A stretch of DNA of 64,000 nt from Zantedeschia hybrid cultivar (lineage: Eukaryota > Streptophyta > Magnoliopsida > Alismatales > Araceae): positions 34,104,379-34,168,378 of the forward strand of contig JARZZO010000003.1 in NCBI GenBank assembly GCA_030544215.1, read 5' to 3'. Made by a program: the position numbers and the translations under genes. Numbering within the stretch: position 1 is the first letter of the stretch; each line of letters starts with the position of its first letter. A model generated the notes under the pieces. That model had not been told where the DNA came from and did no database searches. It worked only from the letters and a program-made list of their open reading frames with translations. Positions 1 through 8,546 of this stretch are shown here, in pieces.

Positions 1-696
1 TTCAAATTGTTCTTCAACAATTTAACTTAAACCCATCGTGTTTGAACTTGTGTTTCCATTCGTGATCCCATTTGATGATTTGACCCTTAGTCAATCTAAG
101 CCATTCCTTAAGTTTGGAGTACGCCTCTTTAGAAAGAAGGGAAGAATAAGTTTAGAAAGCCCATGAGAAGGTTTCGGAGACCTAAAAAGATGTTCCTTTC
201 TTACCCTAATATCCGTTGGGGTTCGGTCATTTCTTTCCGAGGTATTTATCGATCTTGCGTTCCCTTTTGTTTCATTTCATGGCCTTGATGTAACGTTTGT
301 AATGTAATGACCTTTTGATTTGACATTTGGATTTTGCCTTTTGCTTTTGCTTTTTTTTTTTTTTTTTTTTTTCGGGACGGATCTCTCCCTTTTTTTTTAT
401 GACGGCCTCCTACTAAGATGGCGGGTATTCTTGGTAGTCTATTCTAAGCCTCGTTCTGACATCATGGGCCGAGTGTAAAACAAATTTTTGTTTAAAACGA
501 ATGATTTGTACTTTACACTTTTAGTCAAGCTTTCGGGATTCCTTAGGACTTGGCATCTCTTGTTGCTCACGAATCAAACGTGTCAGTGTGTGTAGTAATG
601 GCCTTAAAGTTAAATTATCCAGACTAATAAGGAAATTTGAGTTTATAAATTTTCTGATTCCACTGGTCTTTGTACCATACTGATCGACTCTTTAAC
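1..696 (-). other. Tat 3' non-coding region downstream of pol
   Basis: No coding sequence seen. This lies between the natural end of pol (stop at 697-699) and the 3' LTR, which must be outside the window because the LTR start seen at 13758 does not recur here. It holds a 22-nt T tract (351-372), which is poly-A on the element's sense strand. I could not assign a polypurine tract with confidence. Confidence 0.5.
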
Positions 697-1659
697 CTAA
701 GGGTAGTATTTCTTAAGATGTAAACCATTCTAGAGATGAGTTAGCTCTTCTCCTTCTGCATTAACAAGACGATAAGCGTTACCAGGAAAAACGTGCGATA
801 CAACATAAGGTCCTTCCCAGTTGGGTTGGAGCTTAGAACGCGGACCACCAGGTTTTATAAAAATCATTTTGACGACCATTTCACCGACTTTGAACTTACG
901 TTCAATGACTTTCTTTTGATAAAAACGTGCGAGTCTATTTTGATAAACTTTTGCATGATTAGCAGCTGACCATCTTTTCTCGTCTAAGAGTTCCAATTGA
1001 GCAAGGAGTGCTGAACGATGTTCATTAATGGAGAATTCCTTATTCAATTGTACTCTTAATGACGGTATAAGGATCTCGTATGGAACTACCGCCTCCATTC
1101 CAAATGTTAAGGAATAAGGGGATTGCCCAGTGGGCGTGCGGATTGAAGTTCGGTAGGCCCATAAAGCCTCAACTAATTTTTCTGGCCAGTCTGCGAATTT
1201 GTTAGATTTGCACGTCTTTTTGATGATTTTTATCAAAGTCTTATTAGTTGCCTTTGCTTGGCCATTGCCTTGCGGATAATAAGGAGACGAATGATGCAAT
1301 GCAATTCTATACATGTTGCAGAGATCTTTCAATTCTTGTGACATGAACTGCGGTCCGTTGTTGGTGACGATGGTGCTTGGAATTCCAAATCGGGTGATGA
1401 TGTTCTTCACGATGAACTTGCAGACGGTTGATGCTTTGACTTCCACGTACGCTTCAGCTTCTGCCCACTTTGTGAAGTATTCCGTTGCCGTGAGAATGAA
1501 AGACTTTTGCTTGATGCCAGAATCTGGATTACCAAGGGGTCCAATGATGTCGAAAGCCCACATGGAGAAGGGCCATGGGGAAGAAACAGGATGGAGTGAA
1601 GATGCAGGAGAATGAATTTTGTCGGCGTAAAGTTGGCACTTAGCACACCTACGGACATA
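697..1659 (-). pseudogene. Tat integrase, catalytic residues lost
   Basis: Integrase catalyses insertion of the cDNA into host DNA. The reading frame continues from the stop at 1660-1662 through the second half of the zinc-binding motif (RRCAKCQ), then the catalytic core from AFDIIGP (first Asp) to the C-terminal domain, ending KKYYP at 697. The second catalytic Asp is Asn here (NNGPQF, codon 1360-1362) and the catalytic Glu is Lys (GQAKATN, codon 1252-1254). An in-frame TAG at 730-732 sits where a Trp codon is expected. The changes visible in this frame are G-to-A on the sense strand. The remaining fold is well preserved, so decay is mostly point mutation. Confidence 0.85.
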
Positions 1660-2802
1660 TCATACACAGTCTTCTTCCGTGGTTGGCCAATAAAATCCTT
1701 GTTTGAGGATCTTCTTTGCTAGCATCTGTCCATTGACATGGCCACCACAAACTCCACTATGAGCTCCTTCCATAACCTTCCAAAGCTCATCTTCGTCTAG
1801 ACATCTCAGAAGAACTCCATCAAAACCTCTCTTGTACAGTGCTCTTCCAATTAGAGTGTATCGTTGAGCAACTCTCCAGATAGCCCTCTTCTCCTCAGTT
1901 GTAGATTCCTCAGGATACGATTGATCTTCACAATATTTGGCAATTTTATAATACCATGGCTTCTGTTCATCATCCATCTCTTCTAACAGCTCCATCAACA
2001 TGATTTCTCTCTTTTCTACGATACTTCCATCTCTGACCTTCTTCAGCAACTTCTCCTTAGTTCTAAGGAATGAAGGGTCTTTCACGGCGGGTGAAAGACG
2101 CCTAGGAACTATGATTGATTCGGATTGCTTGCTGATTGGAAAATCAAGAGAAGATGCCAATGAAGCTAGAGCGTCAGCTAAGATGTTCTGATTCCTAGGG
2201 ACATTGACAAAGATCAATTTCGTGAAAAGCTTTGAGTAAGCAGAAGTAAGTTCCTGATAAAGCTTGAGCTTAGGATCAAGACTTCGATACTTGGTCAACA
2301 CTTGGCGAAGAATCAGTTGGCTATCACCCACAATCCTGAGTTTAGTGGCACCATGGAAATGAGCAGCCTCGAGGCCAGCAAGGAGTGCCTCGTATTCAGC
2401 TATATTGTTGGTGACTGGAAAATCAAGCTGAAAGGCTTGTGGAATGGTGACACCTTCCGGTGATAACAGAACAATACCGATCCCCTTTCCATGAGAATTC
2501 AGAGCTCCGTCAAAATGCAGAGTCCACATATCATCTCTGATTTGATTTACGGACATCAGTTCCTCATCCGGAAACTCTGATCGCACTGGATCAAATCGAG
2601 GGAGGGGATGATGGGCGAGACGTTCCGCTATGGCATAGCCCTTGATCGCTTTCTGCTGAATATAAATGATATCGAATTGAGATAGAAAGCTTTGCCATCG
2701 AGTTAACCTATCAATAAGAACATATTTCTCCAGAAGGAATTTGATCGGATTCATTCTAGCGATGAGATGGACTTCATGGGCCAGAAAATAATGCTTCAAT
2801 TT
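1660..2802 (-). pseudogene. Tat second (plant-type) RNase H and integrase zinc-binding start
   Basis: About 380 residues in frame with the preceding RT piece. The RNase H has a first Asp in LHFDGAL (residue 97), Glu in IAEYEAL, Asp in GDSQLI and a last Asp in ADALASLA, so its active-site set is intact. It should remove RNA from the RNA/DNA hybrid. Near the C-end GAHSGVCGGH and GFYWPT mark the start of the H2C2 zinc-binding domain. The frame ends in TGA at 1660-1662, directly before the Cys pair, where Arg is expected (CGA to TGA). This second RNase H domain is the main reason for the Tat-like call. Confidence 0.85.
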
Positions 2803-3439
2803 CTAAACAACCCAGACCAATGCTACACATGTTTTCTCTATCGCCGTGTATCTCTGTTCAGCGGGGTTGAGAAGTTTAGAGAGATAGTAGGCTGCCCTCT
2901 CTTTTCCTTCTTCACCCTCTTGTGCTAGGACAGCCCCCACTGCATCATCCAGGACAGAAATATAAAGTATCAACGGTTTGCCTGGAGATGGTGGTCTCAA
3001 AACAGGAGGATTTGCTAAATAGTTCTTTAATCCATCGAATGCCTCCTGACACTTATCGTCCCAATCGAATTTGACTCCTGGCTTGGTAAGCTCGTAAAAC
3101 GGCTTACACCTTTGTGAGTGCTGGGAGACAAAACGGCGAATAAATTGTAACCTCCCGATTAATCCTCTCAACTCTTTCAAGTTTTTGGGAGGTGGCATTT
3201 CTCTGATAGTCTTCGCCTTGTTGGGATCAATCTCAATTCCCCATTTGCTGACCATGAATCTAAGTAATTTTCCTGAAGATACCCCGAATACACATTTCTT
3301 GGGGTTCTTCTTTAACTGATACTCTCTCGATCTCTCTAACACCCTTGCCAAAACTTTGGCGTGCTCAGCCTTTGTCTTAGATTTAACCAATAAATCATCC
3401 ACATACACTTCCAGATCTATGTGCATCATGTCATGGAAT
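2803..3439 (-). pseudogene. Tat reverse transcriptase, C-terminal half and first RNase H
   Basis: Contains the RT catalytic box YVDDLLVKS (residues 9-15 of the visible frame), then thumb/connection (GIEIDPNKAK, LRGLIGRLQFIRRF) and the RT-attached RNase H (AAYYLSKLL, YTAIEKTC). The fragment begins exactly at the target duplication of the solo LTR. Its N-terminal half resumes at 5776 in the same frame, because the 2326-bp LTR plus 5-bp duplication is a multiple of three. It ends at TAG 2803-2805, where homologues have Gln before KLKHYFLAH. Confidence 0.85.
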
Positions 3440-3525
3440 ATTGCTGTAATGACCGAGACTTTCGGATCCGGTTTTCGGGTCAGATCTTGTTGTTCTAACC
3501 CTTGTGGGGGGCGGAAGTTCTGAGT

Positions 3526-3826
3526 TGAATCGCGTCAGGACCTGGCGACGCGTTTTAAACGGCGTCCACCGTGGCAGACGCATTTCAGCTGCTGCCACGT
3601 GGGTGCCGCGGGGGTTGGCCTTGGGCCGCGTGGGTACGGCCCTGTCAGGTCGTCTGAACGGCGTCTGCGTGGGACGACGCCTTTCAGACTGCGACTCTGG
3701 GTGTGTCAGAGTACGGCCCTGACAAGTTGTCTGAATGGCGTCTGTGTGGGTCGACGCGTTTCAGAATCTTGTCAGAGCGGCCGTCACATCACCTGATTGG
3801 CGTCCGTGGATGTCGACGCGTTTTAG
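3526..3826 (+). repeat. Dyad cluster 1 of the solo LTR (5 units)
   Basis: Five imperfect inverted repeats of about 33 bp at 3526-3557, 3553-3588, 3655-3687, 3732-3763 and 3794-3826. Each has a left arm like TGAAxGGCGTC, a 7-10 nt variable spacer and a right arm like GACGCxTTTCA. The spacers differ from unit to unit while the arms stay recognisable. Units 1 and 2 overlap, sharing an outer arm. Confidence 0.85.
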
Positions 3827-4363
3827 CCAGTTTCTGGTTAACCCCGAGAGCCCTCCTTCTTTCCCTCATTTTCCCCTACTCTCCTTCTCTTCTCCTTCTC
3901 CGGCGACCGGCGGCGATCTCCTCCTTTTCCCTCTTTTTCTCCCACCATTTCGCCTCTCCCTCCACTCCATCCTCCGCCTAACCCGTACCACTACCACCTC
4001 CACTTCCACTGTTGCGTTCTACTCTCCGGACGGCGGCCGACGTCACGGTGGAGCAAGGACGACCACGGCGGTACCGGCGGCGGCGTGGGGCAAGAAGGGC
4101 GAACGGCGTGAAGTTTGGAGGAGTCCGAGTGTCCGGTAGGGTGACGTTCCCCGTGACATTGTGTTTAAAATCATGTTTTCCTCGATATGCATGTGGTAGA
4201 TCTCCGGTTTTGGGGGTTAGAATGAGCATGTTTAGGATCTCTATGGGGGTGTTTGCCTTTGAAATGTCTTGCTCTTCGTTTACCCTCCAATTTGATGATT
4301 TTTGGGTTTGTTTGGGGTTGAAAAGGGAGCCCTCGGGTTTGGGGCGTCCCTGGTTCCTGGGAC

Positions 4364-4728
4364 TGAAAGACGTCGTGCATGGACGACGCCTTTTTGAAGG
4401 GCGTCGGGCCATCACGACGCCTTTTAGACAGGAATTGACTGTCAGATAGTCTGCCAGGTTGAGGTTTCTGTGGCTAAAAGACGTCATGAGTAAGCGACGC
4501 GTTTTTGAACGGCGTCGGGCATCCATGACGCGTTTTACCGCAGAAATCCCTGGGATAAGGCCTTGGGAATTCCGGATTTCGGTGTTGAATGGCGTCTGAG
4601 GATGTCGACGCCTTTTAAAAAGGCGACCATGGGGGTCGACGCCTTTTATGGCCAGATTCTGAAGACGGATTTATATAAACCTGTATTTGGAGCTTGAATG
4701 GCGTCGACCTTGGTCGACGCGATTCAAG
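4364..4728 (+). repeat. Dyad cluster 2 of the solo LTR (7 units)
   Basis: Seven units at 4364-4397, 4391-4427, 4474-4507, 4502-4538, 4585-4618, 4613-4650 and 4694-4728. They come mostly as overlapping pairs, so a right arm GACGCC, a T/A-rich link and the next left arm GGCGTC also form a dyad. The last unit flanks the predicted transcription start just after the TATA box. Confidence 0.85.
4671..4678 (+). promoter_or_regulatory. TATA box of the solo LTR
   Basis: TTATATAA lies between dyad units 11 and 12. A start about 30 nt downstream would fall near 4700-4710, making the upstream 1.25 kb U3. This supports plus orientation. The Tekay-like LTR at 16600-18906 lacks an equally good TATA at the matching place. 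Confidence 0.5.
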
Positions 4729-5775
4729 ACAGAATCTCATTAAAGCATGCCAGTAAAACGTGTTCATACTGCTAGATAGATGGTTAACACATGTTTTAGT
4801 GCACCTGATAGAGATGGATTCCTCATGATCGGATGATTCTATGTGGGTTATGCGATTGCGGGCTTTTCACGTGACCGGATCGCACTGTGTTGGGTTTTCA
4901 GTTACTGTGGACCTGGAGTGACATTGTAGCACTTTATCACCCTGTGCTGGTGGGGGCGTGAGCACAGCGCCGGTGGGGGCGTGGGCGGGGTGACGCCTAG
5001 TGAGAGAGGGTCACCTGGTGAACCCCGGGGTCAGCTAGTACCGGTGTCGGAGTGGTACATTCGGAGAGTCACTCAGGCTGGGGGAAGGGGTAGTCACCTG
5101 AGCCAGTTGGGCCGGAGTAGCGAGCGAGCTATCCGAGGGGCTACTCCTTGGTCTCAGCGGGTCGAGGTTTTTTCCCACCGTTGTTTGCACGGTCGGCGAG
5201 TTCTATCAGAACTACAGTTGTGGATTCTCTAAACGGTTGGTTTAGATTGTGCATGTTTATTATGTTTCGACTGCATGCGTTCTCACGTAGAGAATTAGAT
5301 ATTGTACCTGCCACTACACTTATTACTGCACTGTTAGCTGTACTTTACACTTGTGGGTGTGTGCGTGGGCAGTGGGGATCGAAGGATCCCTACTGAGTCT
5401 TGTTCTTGAGACTCACCCCCTGCGGTTTTCAGGTGAGGACTCCCAGCAGACCTAGAGCGGTGTGTGCGGCCGTGTGGTGTACGTCTTCGGCAGTTGTTCC
5501 GGGGTATGCCCCGATGTAGTTGTCATTTATTTCTGGCCTGTACATTAATTATTTCCTTTCAGCTGGAGTATGTAATTATTTGCTGTAATCGAGTCGCATT
5601 TTAATAATTTTAATTTCCTGTACCTTCATTTCAATTCAATGCGATGTGAATGTTTAACTTAGTTTCTTATTTATTTCCCAGACTTACTAGATCCTGGTTT
5701 GGTCCCAAATTAATGATTCGGTACCCATTTAGTAATCGGATCCCCGATTATAGGGTGGCGGGTCGTTACAATTGC

Positions 5776-6921
5776 CATCATAGCCCTCTGATAAGTGGCT
5801 CCAGCATTCTTTAACCCAAATGGCATGACAACATAGCAGTATGTTCCCCAAGGTGTAGTGAATGACGTTTTTTCTTGATCTTCTTCTGCCAGCTTAATCT
5901 GATTGTATCCTAAAAATCCATCCATGAATGATAAAGTTTCATAGCCAGTAGTATTATCAATGAGTACGTCAATATGAGGCAATGGAAAATCATCTTTAGG
6001 ACACGCCCGGTTCAAATCACGGAAGTCAATGCAAATTCTGACCTTCCCATCCTTCTTCATAACCGGGACTATGTTGGCCACCCATTGTGGATAAAGGACA
6101 ACTCTAATAAATTTGGCTTTATGTAATTTGTCGACCTCTTCCTTCATCTTTAGAGCCATTTGTGGGTGGAATCGCCTTAATTTCTGCTTGACCGGGGCAG
6201 CTCCTTCCTTTAACGTCAACCTATGTTCAACTAAAGAAGAGTCTAACCCCGGCATATCTTCATAACTCCAGGCGAAAGTGTCCTTATAGTCCTTAAGTAC
6301 TTGTACCATTGCCTTCTCATCCTCTGTAGAAAGATTTTTGCTGACGAGGACAACCTTAGGTTCGTCTTCAGTCCCTAAATTGATTTCTTTGGTGGGCTCT
6401 TCTACGGCAGTTGAGGGTTCATCGAATCTCTTCATTCCACTAGCATATGCCTCAGCTGCGTCCTCGTCATCTTCCTCATTTACAATAATGGGGTCTTTTT
6501 CATGTACTAACTCATACACCCCATACCCATCATTGACTGACTCATCGTCCATACAATCTTCTGGCATCTGAATCGGATTTTCTAAAAACTGAGGGATTAA
6601 AGAGCAAGAAAAGCATCTATCAGCTAAGTCATGGAGGTATCTATCTGGAATTCGCCTATCCTTAGACTTCCTAGACTTCCTAACCTGACTAACCTGCCTA
6701 GAACTAGACTGCCTAACTTCACTAAACTCCCTATTATAACCTAATGAAGATGAAGCAGGATGGAAATCCTGGGATACAAGTGAAAATACAAGAGAATCCT
6801 CCCGAGGGGAGGGGCAGAGTAGATCTAGGAGAGAATCTTGACCGAAAGACCCGCGCAATGGGGTGTGATCGGACAAGTAAGAGGTTTCCTCAATGAGGAT
6901 CTGGGAAGAATTTGTTGCCAA
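5776..6921 (-). pseudogene. Tat reverse transcriptase, N-terminal half
   Basis: Starts with an acidic linker and continues into RT: LRRFHPQMALKMKEEVDKL, then MKKDGKVRICIDFRDLNRAC, LPHIDVLID, FMDGFLGYNQI (first catalytic Asp as FMDGF) and VMPFGLKNAGATYQRAM. The coding part stops at 5776 where the solo LTR entered; the residues read beyond that come from the LTR. Upstream, this frame is one nucleotide off the gag-protease frame, with the switch near an A9 run on the sense strand (plus 6929-6937). It is either an indel or a slippage site. The enzyme copies RNA into DNA inside the particle. Confidence 0.85.
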
Positions 6922-7445
6922 ATTGGCGTTTTTTTTTGGACAGTGGAAGAATTAAGCATAAAGCAGGAATGAATGCAAATAGAAGAAGAATTAGATGGAG
7001 GAAGTGGCACCAAGGCCAAGGGATTAGGGGGATCATACAGCAGCATGTCCCAGATCAAATCATACATCCTCTCTAGGTCGAGAGGAGGTGGTAGAATGAG
7101 GTCCCGAGGGGACAGAGTAATCATAACGGGCGGAGCCCGTGGAATATCTTCAATAATGACCCGCGACCAAGTCGAGGTCAAGGGCAATGTACGGAATAAG
7201 GTATGGAGCATGAAAACACGAGAAGGATATGTCCCCCTCCAGAGCAGATCTGTGGTATAGCCAGCTTCATAGGGGTCATCTGGCTCCCCTTCATCGGTCT
7301 CTTCAGACAGCAATATCCGTTTGTCAAAGATAGCACCGGGACTTTCAATCAGTTCATCAATCTGTGGCGGCCACTTGGGTTCTGCAGGATCTAGAAACAG
7401 TTTGTTCAGTGCAATGTAGAGGTCTCTCAGATCGAACCACCTGTA
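6825..7445 (-). pseudogene. Tat pol linker between protease and RT
   Basis: In the same frame as protease and separated from it only by a TAG at 7446-7448. It reads as a low-complexity, Pro- and Leu-rich segment (LPPPLDLERM, DMLLYDPPNPLALVPLPP) without a domain I recognise. The frame stays open to 6825 and overlaps the RT frame by about 95 nt. It probably joined protease to RT in the intact element. Confidence 0.55.
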
Positions 7446-8546
7446 CTATTCACATTCAGGATCATGAAATTTTTTCCTCTTCATAGGCCGCAGAGCCTCC
7501 AAAGACTGGTACGTGAGTAGTTCCGAGCAATGCCTGGCCAGGTCTCTCCCATATATATCATGGAAGTCAAAATACGAAGTAATGACCACCGTGTTGTCAT
7601 GGCTAATTATGGGCCCCTTTACAAAATGAGTATACAGGGTCCATGTTAGGGGATCTCGGCCTTCCTTGGGTGGTGTACACATTGTCTCCCAGACTTTCTG
7701 ACCATCTTCGTTCTCTGCTTGCTGAACGATGTCTTGTTTCAGTTTTCTTGGCCTATAGCCCAGGCCGCTTCTAGGTGCTCCTCGGTGATCTTTGACAGGA
7801 GTGGTCTTGCCTTGCAATTGTGTGCCCAGACCTCTCCCAGGCTGATAGCCACTCTTCATCATAATTCTCTCTCCTGGGGTACTCATACACTTCCCTCTTG
7901 TTATGGCATTCAACGGGTAAGGAGAAATAGTGGCGGCTTTCAGAGGATCAGCCACTGGATGGTAAACCTGTAATACCGACAGAAAAAGTTGTCGGCCAGG
8001 TAAAGAAGCAGCTTTGATATTCAAGGTATGAGCAGCAGCAAGGATCGGCATGCTCGTCACTTTAATGATTCGTCCTTTGAAGGGAAATTTGAGGCATTGA
8101 TGATTCGTGGAGGGAATCGCCTCAAGAGTTTTTATGTAAGGACGACCCAAAATGACATTTATAGAAGGGTCAATTTCCAGAATGTGAAATTCGACCTCTG
8201 CATGACTTACAGGGCCTAGCTCTACTTTCAAATAAACCATTCCCAGAGGGGAACGGGTGGAATTATCATATGCTGTCACAGAGATGGGACTAGGCAGCCA
8301 TTTTTCTTTAGGCACACCGCATAGCTCCAGGGTCTTCGGAGGTAAGACATTGATTGAAGCCCCAATGTCAACCAAGCATGCATCCACGGCCTTCTTGCAG
8401 ACGTTGACTGTGATGCTCAGAGCCATGCTTCTGGCTGCTGGCGGTGCTAGTTCCGATGTATGAAATGTAATGGAGGGCTGGTCCCCCTGAGGAACTAATA
8501 GTGTTGTAATCTTTTCTACCGGCACGTCCTCTTTGACCATCACCTT
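7446..8546 (-). pseudogene. Tat aspartic protease followed by a G-patch
   Basis: The protease core lies at residues 40-165 of the visible frame, with the active-site loop at LVDIGAS (8369-8361), flap-region strands and ILGRPYIKTLEAI. Retroviral-type proteases have Asp-Thr/Ser-Gly; here the middle residue is Ile, a C-to-T type change likely to cripple it. Residues 228-266 (MMKSGYQPGRGLG, then GLGYRP) have the Gly/aromatic pattern of a G-patch, an RNA-binding motif known to follow proteases in some retroelements. The frame is separated from gag by one TAG (8547-8549) and ends at TAG 7446-7448. Protease call sure; G-patch likely. Confidence 0.8.

Larger units (their letters stand above)
3440..5775 (+). 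mobile_element. Solo LTR of the Tekay-like family with TSD ATTGC
   Basis: The LTR proper is 3445-5770 (2326 bp), starting TGTAATGACC and ending GGGTCGTTACA. ATTGC occurs at 3440-3444 and again at 5771-5775, a perfect 5-bp target duplication. It is in plus orientation, opposite to the Tat host. Its right end matches, in reverse complement, the edge of the Tekay-like LTR at 16600 with only scattered differences, so the two belong to one family. No internal region remains, consistent with LTR-LTR recombination. It carries twelve dyad units in two groups and a TATA box. The short ORFs inside are not credible genes. Confidence 0.9.

Noticed and set aside
3504..4526. Several overlapping ORFs of 65-180 codons on both strands in the solo LTR
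   Set aside because: They overlap each other in many frames in a GC-rich LTR with dyad repeats, have no recognisable domain, and are explained by low stop density.
3526..4728. CRISPR-like array
   Set aside because: Repeats are imperfect dyads of variable spacing in plant LTRs, with no uniform spacers and no cas genes.
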